A stretch of DNA of 64,000 nt, taken from NIOZ-UU13 sp964444135. Its GTDB lineage: Bacteria > Planctomycetota > Phycisphaerae > Sedimentisphaerales > Anaerobacaceae. Location of the stretch: positions 1-64,000 of the forward strand of contig CAYUFX010000005.1 in the NCBI GenBank assembly GCA_964444135.1. The letters run 5' to 3'. The position numbers were made by a program, and so were the translations under genes. This document shows positions 42,489 to 51,086 of the stretch, piece after piece; position 1 is the first letter of the stretch; each line of letters starts with the position of its first letter. The notes beneath the pieces were generated by a model, which was given only the letters and a program-made list of their open reading frames with translations, searched no databases and was not told the origin of the DNA.

Positions 42489-44378
42489 TTAATTTTGTTT
42501 TTCTACTGTTATCTTTATAACCTTTTTGTCTATAACCACTGTGCCGGTTTCTAAACTTCGCTCAATCCAATGTTGATATGGCTGGATTCTCAGCGTCCTT
42601 TTTGCGTCTTGCAGGACCAAAACTTTGGTTCCCGGCAGGTCGGGCAGCTCAGCCTGCTCCAGGGCGACACCACCGGGCGGCAGAGTCAAAAGGAAATACA
42701 GCTTATCTCTACCAATACCTAAAGAATAATTAAGAGCCTCAATCAAATCCGGCACACTTTGCGCAATAAATTTATAAGGGACGGCTTTCAGAAGAAACCG
42801 CTCGTAATCCGGCGAGCCGCACACCGTCAGATCATATCTTCCGGGTGCCAAATCTTCGGGTATTTCCAGGGTGCACTGGTATTTTTTCTTTCCCGCCAGA
42901 ACGGATTCCACAACGACTCCAATCTCGATATTTTCACCGGCCTTGACTTTTGAGCTGGACAAATCCAACGACCATATATGTGAAATGATGTTCCTTGGCA
43001 CGATGCGAATATCATAATCGATTGATTTTATACCAACTTCTTTATACGGATTATTCATAAGCAGCGCGACCGAGCCGACACTTTCCATTATCAGCTCAAT
43101 CACACCACGAGCGGTGGAGACGTTTTCAAAGTTGATTGATTCGGTGTCCTCTAAATCGATAGCTACTTTATATTCTATCATATGGTCCGGCGGAAAATCG
43201 CCGAGCTGTAGAGCCGCCCCAGCCACAGCAGACTGAAGCAACAGTGGAGTAAGCAGCCGATTATTGGCAACTCGGCAGTTGTACACGCGTTTCTCGATGT
43301 CGTTGTAACGGTCTATGCGTATCGTCAATGGTATCGTTTTAGCCTTTACACCAATCCGTCCGAAGACCGCCATCGATTCATCAATTGTCAAAGCGCCGAC
43401 CGTGTCCAACACGCTGGTCAACTTAAAAGAACGAACCACGTTTGATACTATCGTGTGCACTTTCCCCGTGGCCATCGGCAAGTCTATCGGGCCGTAACCG
43501 AGATAGCTGTGTCCGAAACCATAAACCTTATCACCCCTGACTTCGGTTACCGTCCCAGAGACAGCCATAGTTATATCACCGCTTACCAAAGGCACAGTAA
43601 GGCAGGCTCCGGGGACCAATTGCACCTTTTCACCAGAGACAGTAGGGTTACTTCCACTTCCGCCGCCTGCGACAACCATCAGTCCGAAAGGCTTAACCAG
43701 CTCATCCAGTTGTTCACGAACTCCTCTCGGCAAACCGGAGGTAATCAGAGGACACGGCAAAGGATTAACGCCACCAAGATTACGGCTTCTCCTAACCAGC
43801 TCATTTCTAAATTGTCTGTCAATCTCGGCAAAATCAATCGGCTTGGAAAAATCGAACATAGACCACGCCTGCCCGGCACTTTGCTCGGAACGGCTAAATT
43901 GTGGACCCCGGCCTACTTTGAGCATTTCCTCGATTGGTGTTGCCCCATAGAGCGGGTCTTTAGCGTAAATCCACGCGTAAGCCAGCGCCCCGGCCAATTT
44001 GCCGTTGATATAGACCGGCGAACCGCTGCAACCACCCACAGGACCCGTCTGGATAAAACGCTCATCGGTACCCTTAACCAAAATCATATCTCTACCGGGC
44101 TCCATGTCGCGCACAACATCCACAACTTCCAGAGCAAACTTCTCAATACCGGCAAGCCCATACTCCGTTAGACAATAAGCCTCCATCCCCGGCTTAATAT
44201 CATCAAGGCGGATATATTTAGCCGGGTCCCAGATGCCTTCTAATACATTTGCCTGGGAAGCTTTGGTTTCGCTTTGCAAAACTACTGCTGAAAAGATTAC
44301 CGAAAAGTAAAAAGTAAAAAATAAAAGCCTTCTGTCTTCTGCCCCCTGTCCTCTATTTTCTGTTTTTATTTCGAACAT
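42489..44378 (-). CDS. SpoIVB-type (S55) peptidase-like exported protein
   Basis: A 629-residue protein with an N-terminal region matching the S55/SpoIVB peptidase domain: LDDIKPGMEAYCLTEYGLAG, VVDVVRDMEPGRDMILVKG, and TGPVGGCSGSPVYINGKLAGAL, whose Ser in GGCSGSPVY is the likely nucleophile. GFGHSYLGYGPIDLPMATG, a motif common to the family, follows. The last about 250 residues are beta-rich and unassigned. A hydrophobic stretch (LLFFTFYFSVIFSAVVL) acts as signal or anchor. Much of the first 24 codons is a heptamer array, so the true start is unclear. It may process or bind exported proteins; in planctomycetes these proteins are not linked to sporulation. Confidence 0.8.
   Translation of the reverse strand: MFEIKTENRGQGAEDRRLLFFTFYFSVIFSAVVLQSETKASQANVLEGIWDPAKYIRLDDIKPGMEAYCLTEYGLAGIEKFALEVVDVVRDMEPGRDMILVKGTDERFIQTGPVGGCSGSPVYINGKLAGALAYAWIYAKDPLYGATPIEEMLKVGRGPQFSRSEQSAGQAWSMFDFSKPIDFAEIDRQFRNELVRRSRNLGGVNPLPCPLITSGLPRGVREQLDELVKPFGLMVVAGGGSGSNPTVSGEKVQLVPGACLTVPLVSGDITMAVSGTVTEVRGDKVYGFGHSYLGYGPIDLPMATGKVHTIVSNVVRSFKLTSVLDTVGALTIDESMAVFGRIGVKAKTIPLTIRIDRYNDIEKRVYNCRVANNRLLTPLLLQSAVAGAALQLGDFPPDHMIEYKVAIDLEDTESINFENVSTARGVIELIMESVGSVALLMNNPYKEVGIKSIDYDIRIVPRNIISHIWSLDLSSSKVKAGENIEIGVVVESVLAGKKKYQCTLEIPEDLAPGRYDLTVCGSPDYERFLLKAVPYKFIAQSVPDLIEALNYSLGIGRDKLYFLLTLPPGGVALEQAELPDLPGTKVLVLQDAKRTLRIQPYQHWIERSLETGTVVIDKKVIKITVEKQN
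44306..44375. repeat. Heptamer array at the 5' end of the S55 peptidase-like gene
   Basis: Ten 7-bp units (agtaaaa / agtaaaa / aataaaa, then gccttct / gtcttct / gtcctct). Read as codons 2-24 of the gene, they supply part of its hydrophobic N-terminus. Confidence 0.8.
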
Positions 44379-44430
44379 CTATACCCTTTCATCTAATTAT
44401 CGGCTAAAATTTAACCGATTAACAGACCTA

Positions 44431-44459
44431 TTGCAAGATAAAAGAGATTTTGATATAAT
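44431..44459 (+). promoter_or_regulatory. Putative sigma-70 promoter for the TPR-like gene and rluD
   Basis: TTGCAA (44431-44436) and TATAAT (44454-44459) with a 17-base spacer. A second TATAAT occurs at 44512-44517 without a good -35. The leader to the ATG at 44544 would be about 77 bases. Confidence 0.6.
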
Positions 44460-44543
44460 TCCGGCTTGAGCTCACAATCGAAAACAAGAGTTTAATGGAA
44501 ATAATAAGCGCTATAATATTTAGAATAAAAAAAAGGGACACAA

Positions 44544-45467
44544 ATGAAAGCTGAGCACCGGCACGAACTAAAAACAAATGAATTAGCCGAATGGCTGAGC
44601 AATCTGCCGCAATGGACGAAGGAAAATCTCACAACTATTATCATCATTTTAGCAGTGATTGTTGCGGCCTCAGCCTTTTACGTCCGGTACCGCTACGGCA
44701 AAAGCTTAGTAGCCGACGAACAGCTCGAGTTTACTAATCTGTTTAACCAGCTATCGGCCAGCAAAATGCAAGTTCTGAGTGCTCAGGCCCAGGGAAGAGA
44801 CCTTTCATTTATACTCCTTCAGCCCGCCAACAGTCTTGGAACCTTCGCCCAAAACGCCAAAAGCAACCAAATGGCTGCTTTGGCACTTATTAAACAGGCC
44901 GAAGCCCTGCGGACGGAGCTGCATTATCGGCCCGGGACCGTAAGTAACGAGGATTTAACAAGCCAGATAAACCAGGCGAAGGCTGCTTACACAGAAGCAA
45001 TCCAGACCCGCCTGCAGGGGACATCTAATCCGTCTTTAACGGCTGCGGCTGAATTCGGCCTGGGACTCTGTGAGGAAGAGCTTGGTAACTTTGAAAAGGC
45101 ACAGCAGATATATCAGATTATTGCCGAAAACCCTGATTTCGAAGGTACTGTAGCCGTTACTCAGGCAAAGCACCGCCTCGAGACAATGGCCGATTATAAG
45201 CAAAAAGTGATTTTCAAGCCGGCACCAGTTCCTACCGCTGCTTCGAAGCCGACAATCCAGCCCCCTTTTCTGTCTTCAGCAGAAGACAAAGGGGCGGTTG
45301 ATGCAAATCTACCCTCCGCTTCTTCGCCCCTTGGAGACAAGCTTTTGCAGAGCATAACGACGGGGGAGGCCAACCTGCCAGTCGATGTGAATCAGTCATC
45401 CCAGACGCCGAAAGTTCTACCTGAAATCAACACTAAGGTCCCCGAACCAAATGTGTCCGTCAAATAA
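44544..45467 (+). CDS. Membrane-anchored TPR-like protein
   Basis: A 307-residue protein with a short cytoplasmic N-terminus, one membrane helix (TTIIIILAVIVAASAFYVRYRYG, about residues 33-55) and a periplasmic helical domain with TPR-like repeats (AALALIKQAEALRTEL, AAEFGLGLCEEELGNFEKAQQIYQIIAENP). This layout is like YfgM and related insertase-associated proteins. The C-terminal about 80 residues are Pro/Ser-rich and disordered. It overlaps rluD by 17 bases, so the two are translationally coupled. A good promoter lies upstream. Confidence 0.75.
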   Translation: MKAEHRHELKTNELAEWLSNLPQWTKENLTTIIIILAVIVAASAFYVRYRYGKSLVADEQLEFTNLFNQLSASKMQVLSAQAQGRDLSFILLQPANSLGTFAQNAKSNQMAALALIKQAEALRTELHYRPGTVSNEDLTSQINQAKAAYTEAIQTRLQGTSNPSLTAAAEFGLGLCEEELGNFEKAQQIYQIIAENPDFEGTVAVTQAKHRLETMADYKQKVIFKPAPVPTAASKPTIQPPFLSSAEDKGAVDANLPSASSPLGDKLLQSITTGEANLPVDVNQSSQTPKVLPEINTKVPEPNVSVK

Positions 45468-46467
45468 TTCACAAAGTGAATTATCTCAGAGGTCGGATAC
45501 CGAAAATGAGCCGTTGACCCTGCATGTCGGCAGCGCAATTAAAGAGCGCAGACTCGATAAGTATCTCCACAACCGTTTTAGTAACCTGAGCCGACGTTTC
45601 ATCCAGGATGCAATCAAGGCAGGCTCAGTCAAGGTTAACGGCAAAATCGCCAAACAAAGCTTCAAACTGAACCCGGGTGACAAAATCGACTTGACACTGC
45701 CCAAACCACCCGGCAAAGAGATTTTGCCCGAGGATATCCCGCTGAATATCATTTATGAAGACTCTTGCTTAATCGTCCTGAATAAACAATCCGACATGCT
45801 TGTACACCCGGCCCGTGGTAATACACACGGCACTTTAGTCAACGCGCTTGTGTTTTATTCGGATAAGCTATCGAGCGGCCTCGGCGAATTTCGGCCCGGC
45901 ATCGTACATCGGCTCGACAAAAACACGACCGGCGTTATGGTCGTTGCAAAAGACGATACCACCCAGTGGAAAATCGCCAGGCAATTCGAACGCCGACAGG
46001 TCAACAAAAGCTATCTTGCCATTGTCCACGGCACGCCCGACTTGACTGCCGACCGCGTGAAAGTACCGTTGGGCGTTCATCCAAGAATCCGAGAAAAATA
46101 TGCTATCAGGCCGGAAATCGGCAAAGAAGCAATCACTTTTTACGAGGTGCTTGAATCTTTCCGGGGCTTTTCTCTGCTGAAGCTCACGCCCAAGACAGGC
46201 CGAACCCATCAGATACGCGTCCATCTCTCATACATAAAGCACCCCATTGTCGCCGATGATATGTATGGCGGGAGCGTTATTTATCCCTGGCAATTGGCCG
46301 ATGCCGAACCGGCCGTGCAGCAGCCCGTTATAGACCGGGTCGCCCTGCACGCCCATACGCTCGAATTTAAACACCCGAAAACGGACGAAATGGTAAAATT
46401 CGAGGCCCCCTTACCCGAAGACATGCAAAACCTCCTTGATATGCTTAGAAAATACAGAAAAACCTGA
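45451..46467 (+). CDS. rluD: RluA/RluD family 23S rRNA pseudouridine synthase
   Basis: Isomerises uridine to pseudouridine in 23S rRNA. The S4 RNA-binding domain (RRLDKYLHNRFSNLSRRFIQDAIKAGSVKVNGK, about residues 25-75) is followed by the catalytic domain with HRLDKNTTGVMVVAKDD (catalytic Asp in RLDKxTxG, about 155-170) and GRTHQIRVHLSYIKHPIVADDMYGG. At 338 residues it is normal. Assignment to RluD rather than RluC is by the S4 and catalytic spacing and is moderately sure. It overlaps the previous gene by 17 bases. Confidence 0.9.
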   Translation: MCPSNNSQSELSQRSDTENEPLTLHVGSAIKERRLDKYLHNRFSNLSRRFIQDAIKAGSVKVNGKIAKQSFKLNPGDKIDLTLPKPPGKEILPEDIPLNIIYEDSCLIVLNKQSDMLVHPARGNTHGTLVNALVFYSDKLSSGLGEFRPGIVHRLDKNTTGVMVVAKDDTTQWKIARQFERRQVNKSYLAIVHGTPDLTADRVKVPLGVHPRIREKYAIRPEIGKEAITFYEVLESFRGFSLLKLTPKTGRTHQIRVHLSYIKHPIVADDMYGGSVIYPWQLADAEPAVQQPVIDRVALHAHTLEFKHPKTDEMVKFEAPLPEDMQNLLDMLRKYRKT

Positions 46468-46478
46468 TAACTGCCTTT

Positions 46479-46506
46479 GTCATTCCCGCGCAAGCGGGAA
46501 TCCAGT
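46479..46506. repeat. GTCATTCC palindrome left of the HEPN gene
   Basis: A 28-bp palindromic element (gtcattcccgcgcaagcggg core) in plus orientation. Its last base is the first plus-strand base of the HEPN gene stop codon. Confidence 0.88.
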
Positions 46507-47438
46507 TAACACCCACCTCTCCAAGGTCGCTTCCCAAACCCACATGTATTCAAAATGTCACGAATTTCCTTCAGGTCTTTGCCAATGCTCTGCATTTCTT
46601 TTATCGCTTCCCTCACATAATGACGTAGCCCGAGCACATCCTTATAACTAACCTCGTTCGCTGAGCCTTCGTGTACAAGATTCGATCGCTTATCATACAG
46701 ACCCCTAACTTCCTTAAAAACACGCTCGCAATCATCTTTGTCTTTACCCAAAAGAACGGCCGCATTTCTTGAAATGGTATACCGAAGTTCGTCTTTACCA
46801 CGGTTAAGCATCACCTCCATTGCTATCATTAGCGACAAGAAACTCAGTGCAGCACTGTGGCTTTTGTAAGACAACTCAAAACTCTCGAAAGCCAATTGCA
46901 ACTTCTTCTCGAATGGCATTTTCACCTTATTTAGAAAATCTTGCGCTTGTACAACATCGTCATCTTCTAATTTGAATAGCGTCCTGTCGAATAATGGACC
47001 CTCCAAGATGCTCCATATAATTTTGGGTTCACTTTCCTCTAAATGATAGAATAATGAAAATCGCATTAGGATGTTTCCTTCCTTAAACAAGCGGAGTAAA
47101 CGAACCTTATCTCGTAGGGGATATAAAAACCTACTAAATGCGTCCTGGCGTTCCACTACCCCTCTCTGAGATGTTCTATTAAAAGATTCTATATCTCTCG
47201 CCGTGACACAATAGAAATGAAATGATTGGTTGCGCACAAAGTTATTACCATGCTCTTCCACCGCAAGTACGTGCAACTCAGCGCTTGTCCCCCAATGGGA
47301 AGATATATACCGCCGGAAAGCTGCAACCTCGTGCTGAGACTTCTTTTCTATTGCAAAATTTTGCCCCAGGTCTAATTTGAGTATCGAGTCGTCAACGTTT
47401 GCCAAAAACCCTATAAAATGTATCTTTCTTTTTGCCAC
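46506..47438 (-). CDS. Large HEPN-domain protein (ApeA/Abi-like)
   Basis: A 310-residue protein. The C-terminal about 110 residues are helical with RSNLVH at residues 251-256, the R-x4-H motif of HEPN ribonucleases, in the context GLYDKRSNLVHEG seen in ApeA-like and other abortive-infection HEPN proteins. The N-terminal about 200 residues (LDLGQNFAIEKKSQHEVAAF, HFYCVTARDIESF, FSLFYHLEESEPKIIW) are not recognised and may be the sensing part. The gene is bracketed by inverted copies of one palindromic repeat and sits next to a HEPN/nucleotidyltransferase pair, so a defence or toxin role is plausible. Function is inferred, not shown. Confidence 0.7.
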   Translation of the reverse strand: MAKRKIHFIGFLANVDDSILKLDLGQNFAIEKKSQHEVAAFRRYISSHWGTSAELHVLAVEEHGNNFVRNQSFHFYCVTARDIESFNRTSQRGVVERQDAFSRFLYPLRDKVRLLRLFKEGNILMRFSLFYHLEESEPKIIWSILEGPLFDRTLFKLEDDDVVQAQDFLNKVKMPFEKKLQLAFESFELSYKSHSAALSFLSLMIAMEVMLNRGKDELRYTISRNAAVLLGKDKDDCERVFKEVRGLYDKRSNLVHEGSANEVSYKDVLGLRHYVREAIKEMQSIGKDLKEIRDILNTCGFGKRPWRGGC

Positions 47439-47475
47439 CGAATTTGACCTTTTAAGTTACACCAACACATTTAAT

Positions 47476-47502
47476 CTGGATTCCTGCTTTCGCAGGAATG
47501 AC
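47476..47502. repeat. GTCATTCC palindrome right of the HEPN gene
   Basis: A 27-bp element ending aatgac, in the opposite orientation to the copy at 46479-46506. Confidence 0.88.
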
Positions 47503-47515
47503 GATGTATGCTGTT

Positions 47516-47947
47516 TTATTCCTGTGGCGGTTTAGAAATGTCCGGCAATGCGTTTATTATGAATTCATAGATACTTCGGGCAGTGTCGATTGCTTTGGTT
47601 GCCTCCCCTTTGCTGACGTCTCCGTGAGGCACGGGATATCGTGAATCTACCGCATAAACTGACAAAGTTTTAGCTTGCTCGGTAAACTTTTCGAGTCCAT
47701 CAACAACAGGTGAGCTTAGTCTAAGTAGATTCTCGATGTTGTGTGTTTTTCCCGCTCGGATATCGTGGAAAGTCAATATGCCTTTTAGAGCCTTTTCTAC
47801 GCATTGTTGTGCGTGAAAAGCAATCGCCCAATATATCGGATCATTATCTTTTTGGATAAGCTCAGCCAGACGCAAATCGTCATCTGCTCGCATAATCCAC
47901 TGTCTTGTCATCTCGAGCTTAGCTTCCATAGACCAGCCTACCATCAC
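47516..47947 (-). CDS. HEPN-domain protein, HepT-like toxin
   Basis: A 143-residue HEPN protein (pfam05168-like). FHAQQCVEKALKGIL is the conserved helix and RAGKTHNIENLL supplies R-x4-H within the RxxKTH context. In known HepT/MntA modules the HEPN protein is an RNase toxin that the nucleotidyltransferase neutralises by AMPylation. Start at 47947 with gagg nine bases upstream; an ATG at 47929 is possible. It overlaps the upstream nucleotidyltransferase gene by 29 bases, the usual tight pairing. Antitoxin and toxin roles follow from the families. Confidence 0.82.
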   Translation of the reverse strand: MMVGWSMEAKLEMTRQWIMRADDDLRLAELIQKDNDPIYWAIAFHAQQCVEKALKGILTFHDIRAGKTHNIENLLRLSSPVVDGLEKFTEQAKTLSVYAVDSRYPVPHGDVSKGEATKAIDTARSIYEFIINALPDISKPPQE

Positions 47948-48242
47948 AAAGGACCTCGTTCATAATCGTGTTTTTTACGTCAACATATCTGTCGAATTGT
48001 GATTTAGTACAAACAATTAAATCAAAGGAAATGAGAAAGTCACTAAGGCTTGACCTGCCCTCAATAGCGATTTCTCTTGTTGACCGGTCTGTGTCGGGTA
48101 CGACAGCAAGCAAATCGACATCGCTATCGTCTTCAGCGTTGCCCGCAGCATGTGAGCCGAAAAGATAAATCCTCTCCGGGTGTATTGACTCGGCCAATCG
48201 TTTAGTAATTTCATTGAGCAATTCTGTAGAGAGTTCTTTCAT
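47919..48242 (-). CDS. MNT-type nucleotidyltransferase, MntA-like antitoxin
   Basis: A 107-residue minimal nucleotidyltransferase. The motif LFGSHAAGNAEDDSDVDLLAV has the GSx10DxD pattern that binds metal and nucleotide. The short length and position just upstream of a HEPN gene are typical of MntA/HepT modules, where this protein AMPylates the HEPN toxin. The gene starts 22 bases before trkA ends and overlaps the HEPN gene, so both could be co-transcribed with trkA. Confidence 0.85.
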   Translation of the reverse strand: MKELSTELLNEITKRLAESIHPERIYLFGSHAAGNAEDDSDVDLLAVVPDTDRSTREIAIEGRSSLSDFLISFDLIVCTKSQFDRYVDVKNTIMNEVLCDGRLVYGS

Positions 48243-48263
48243 AGACGTTCATTCCCCTTAGCC

Positions 48264-48953
48264 TTACTCTTGCGGCAGTTTTGCAAGGTCTGCGTCGGAG
48301 CCGGCCACCATTAGAATATCGTCCTGATAGATGACAGTATTGGGCATGGGAACGTTTATAATTTTGCTTTTCTCGCTCTTTTTGCTTTTGCCGTGCTCAC
48401 CCCGCTTAATCAAAACCAGGTTCACGTTATATTTCTGTCGTAGCTGCAAATCCATAACCGTCTTGCCATCGAAGCTGGCCGGCGCCTTTATCCGAGCTAA
48501 GCTGTAGCCGGGCGTGAAATCTATTTTCTCTCCGATTTGCGGTGCGATAAGCTTATACGCCCATCGTTGAGCCGATTCGATTTCAGGATAGATAACCTCT
48601 GAAGCACCCACTTTGGAAAAAACCTCGCCTGCAATCAAATCCTCTGCTCTTGCGTATATTTGTTTAACTCCCATTTGCCGCAGGTTCACGACCGTAAGAA
48701 CCGCAGCCTCAAAACCGCCTCCTGTGCCTTGTCCTATACCGATGATAGCAACGTCAACCTTGTCAATGCCCTGTGCTTTAAGCGCCTCTTCATCAGTGCT
48801 GTCGAGCCTGACGGCGTGACTTACCTGGTCCCGGATCAGCTCTATCTCGTCTCTGTTTTTGTCAATTGCGATAACCTCCGCTCCGCTCATCGCAAGGGCG
48901 ATGGCCAATTTCGTGCCGAACCGTCCCAGTCCTATTACAGCAAACCGCTTCAT
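48264..48953 (-). CDS. trkA: TrkA/KtrA-type potassium uptake regulator
   Basis: Cytoplasmic RCK protein gating a Trk/Ktr channel. The N-terminal NAD(H)/ATP-binding Rossmann fold has GLGRFGTKLAIALAMSGAEVIAID (about residues 7-30) and GIGQGTGG. The C-terminal RCK-C domain covers about 150-229 (DILMVAGSDADLAKL near the end). Start at 48953 with gggagc upstream; an ATG at 48968 is also in frame. The small form (about 229 residues, one RCK unit) is of the KtrA type. trkH lies next upstream, separated by a heptamer array. Confidence 0.9.
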   Translation of the reverse strand: MKRFAVIGLGRFGTKLAIALAMSGAEVIAIDKNRDEIELIRDQVSHAVRLDSTDEEALKAQGIDKVDVAIIGIGQGTGGGFEAAVLTVVNLRQMGVKQIYARAEDLIAGEVFSKVGASEVIYPEIESAQRWAYKLIAPQIGEKIDFTPGYSLARIKAPASFDGKTVMDLQLRQKYNVNLVLIKRGEHGKSKKSEKSKIINVPMPNTVIYQDDILMVAGSDADLAKLPQE

Positions 48954-48972
48954 AGCATTAGCTCCCATTCTT

Positions 48973-49049
48973 TAGTTAATTGGTGAGTAATGAATTAGTT
49001 AATTGGTGAGTCAACTCATTACTGACCACTCACTACTCACCACTCACCA
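48973..49049. repeat. Heptamer array between trkA and trkH
   Basis: Eleven 7-bp units in one phase. Plus-sense ttggtga / gtaatga at the left is mirrored by ctcatta / ctcacca at the right. It ends two bases before the trkH stop. Confidence 0.9.
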
Positions 49050-49051
49050 AT

Positions 49052-50854
49052 TTATCCGACAATTACCGCCTCATCCGGATAATTATATCGAGCCGGTTTT
49101 ATGTTAAACGTCAGCGCCGCTAACAATGTCAAAGGCCCGAGTCTGCCGATAAGCATCACCGCAATAATAATCAATTTGCCCGCGTCCGTCAACGTTGTCA
49201 AAGGACCGGTTACGCCTGTTGACAAACCCACAGTGCCCAGAGCAGAAGCCGTCTCGAACATAATCTCCGACATAGTAAAACCGTTTGAGTTCTCCGTAAT
49301 ACTCAGTGCTAACGCAGCGCTGAATAAAACCGCCGCGAAGAGCAAGGTAACAGTTACCGCTCTGCCGACGACAACTATCCGAACAGACCTCTTAAACATC
49401 TCGACTTCATGACGCTTTCGCAGCGCCGCCACAGCAGTCATTATTACCACTGCTAATGTTACAGTCTTGATTCCTCCTGCTGTAGAGCCTGGTGAGCCGC
49501 CGATAAACATAAGCAAAATCAAAACAAACTTGCTCGATTCTGACAGATTTGGGATATCGACTGTGTTAAACCCAGCCGTCCTGGCCGTAATAGATTGAAA
49601 CAAAGCACCAAGAATATCATTGTGTTTGGCCGGATTTCCCTGGCTCACATAGTGCTCAAAGAGGAGTATAGCCAACATACCCAGAACTATCAGGACGGCA
49701 CTTACGCTCAGCACTATCTTGCTTTGCAGCCGAATCCTTTTCGGCGTTTCCATCGAAATTCGGTACTGTTTATGAAACAGCTTTTTGAAGAATCTTTTGA
49801 TCCTGTCGGCCGCAATATTGACAAGGTCATAAAGCACACCGAAACCGAGTCCCCCCAATATTATCAGCGGACAGACAACCAGATACACCTGCCAGCTTCG
49901 GTTGTACTCTACAAAGCTCTTGCCGAACAAGCTAAAACCCGCGTTACAAAAAGCGCTGACTGAATGAAAGATACTGTAGAACCACTGCTGGTGGATGTCG
50001 TTAACGCGCCCCGGAACATCGTTCCACATTCCGAAAAGACTAACCGCTCCAATAGCTTCGATAAAGACAGTTCCGATGAAGATGAAAGCTATCATGTTGC
50101 CTATTCGACTAAGCGTGCGGGCACTTAGTAAATCCTTCATTGCCGCCGATTCACGCAGGCTCAATGCCTGTCCCAATAGCAGCGCAAATACCGCACCAAA
50201 GATAACTATCCCCAAACCACCAAGCTGAATCAGCGTCAGAATTACCACCTGTCCCATCAAATTAAAGTCCCGGCCTGTATCCTTCACGATAAGCCCTGTA
50301 ACACAAGTCGCGCTGGTTGCTGTAAACAAGGCGTCAACAAAGTTAAGGTTTTCGCCTGTTGATGCTCTCGGCAGCATCAGCAATCCCGCACCGGAAATAA
50401 TCAAAACCAGAAAACTTGCGATTAATGTTTGTGTTGGGCTCTTGCCGGATGCCGCTAAGTTTACGCTGGTCCTGCATAGCTTTGCAACTACCTGCAGGAC
50501 AAGATAGATACCTACTGCGAAGTGCCGAACCTCCACAGCTTCAGCCTTCGTAAGGGCAAACCAACGACCTGCTCCAATTGCAGCAACGCCAAGCAAAAGC
50601 AAAAGCGGGATTTCAAACCAGTTCGCCCTAAAGAACTCCGTCTTTGAAACTGCATTAGACAGTCGAATTATTTTCTCCGCAACAAACACACAAAGCAAAA
50701 CGACCTGAATGGTATATAAAATCACCTCAGGCAGCAATGGCTCCTTAAAACCGCCGAACAGTATAACAAAAGTCGCTGCAACCATCGCCGATGTTAAAGC
50801 ATTGACGGCGATTAAAACCCTCTCCATGCGTTTGTTTTTATATTCTATACGCAT
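49052..50854 (-). CDS. trkH: TrkH/KtrB family potassium transporter
   Basis: Membrane pore subunit for K+ uptake. The four pore loops each carry the family selectivity-filter Gly: TSATCVTGLIVKD, HSVSAFCNAGFSLFG, TARTAGFNTVDI and ETASALGTVGLSTGVTG. About 600 residues. The first about 110 residues hold additional hydrophobic helices before the conserved core, an N-terminal extension. It ends KPARYNYPDEAVIVG. Partner trkA is downstream. Function is firm; ion specificity (K+ or also Na+) is by family. Confidence 0.92.
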   Translation of the reverse strand: MRIEYKNKRMERVLIAVNALTSAMVAATFVILFGGFKEPLLPEVILYTIQVVLLCVFVAEKIIRLSNAVSKTEFFRANWFEIPLLLLLGVAAIGAGRWFALTKAEAVEVRHFAVGIYLVLQVVAKLCRTSVNLAASGKSPTQTLIASFLVLIISGAGLLMLPRASTGENLNFVDALFTATSATCVTGLIVKDTGRDFNLMGQVVILTLIQLGGLGIVIFGAVFALLLGQALSLRESAAMKDLLSARTLSRIGNMIAFIFIGTVFIEAIGAVSLFGMWNDVPGRVNDIHQQWFYSIFHSVSAFCNAGFSLFGKSFVEYNRSWQVYLVVCPLIILGGLGFGVLYDLVNIAADRIKRFFKKLFHKQYRISMETPKRIRLQSKIVLSVSAVLIVLGMLAILLFEHYVSQGNPAKHNDILGALFQSITARTAGFNTVDIPNLSESSKFVLILLMFIGGSPGSTAGGIKTVTLAVVIMTAVAALRKRHEVEMFKRSVRIVVVGRAVTVTLLFAAVLFSAALALSITENSNGFTMSEIMFETASALGTVGLSTGVTGPLTTLTDAGKLIIIAVMLIGRLGPLTLLAALTFNIKPARYNYPDEAVIVG

Positions 50855-50900
50855 AAATCTGGAAATTAGAAAGTGCCTAAAGTGAGCTAAAGATTTAGGC

Positions 50901-51024
50901 CATCAGGTTATCAGAGCATCAGGTAGCAGGTATCAGGTTACCAGGATATCAGGTTAATTTTGGTTTTTTATGATATCCTGATTTGCTGATATTCATATTT
51001 CAGTCACTTTAGTCACTTTAGTCC
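50901..51024. repeat. Inverted short-repeat array upstream of trkH
   Basis: The left half repeats gcatcag / gtagcag / gtatcag units; the right half (from about 50970) has the complement, tatcctgat and tgctgatat, then agtcactttagtcacttt. Mostly 7-bp phased but less regular than others. It fills most of the gap 50855-51086. Confidence 0.6.
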
Positions 51025-51086
51025 AATTCAAACCTTAGATTGTAAGTCTAAAATCGCAAATCACAAACTGAAAAACCGAAAATTAT

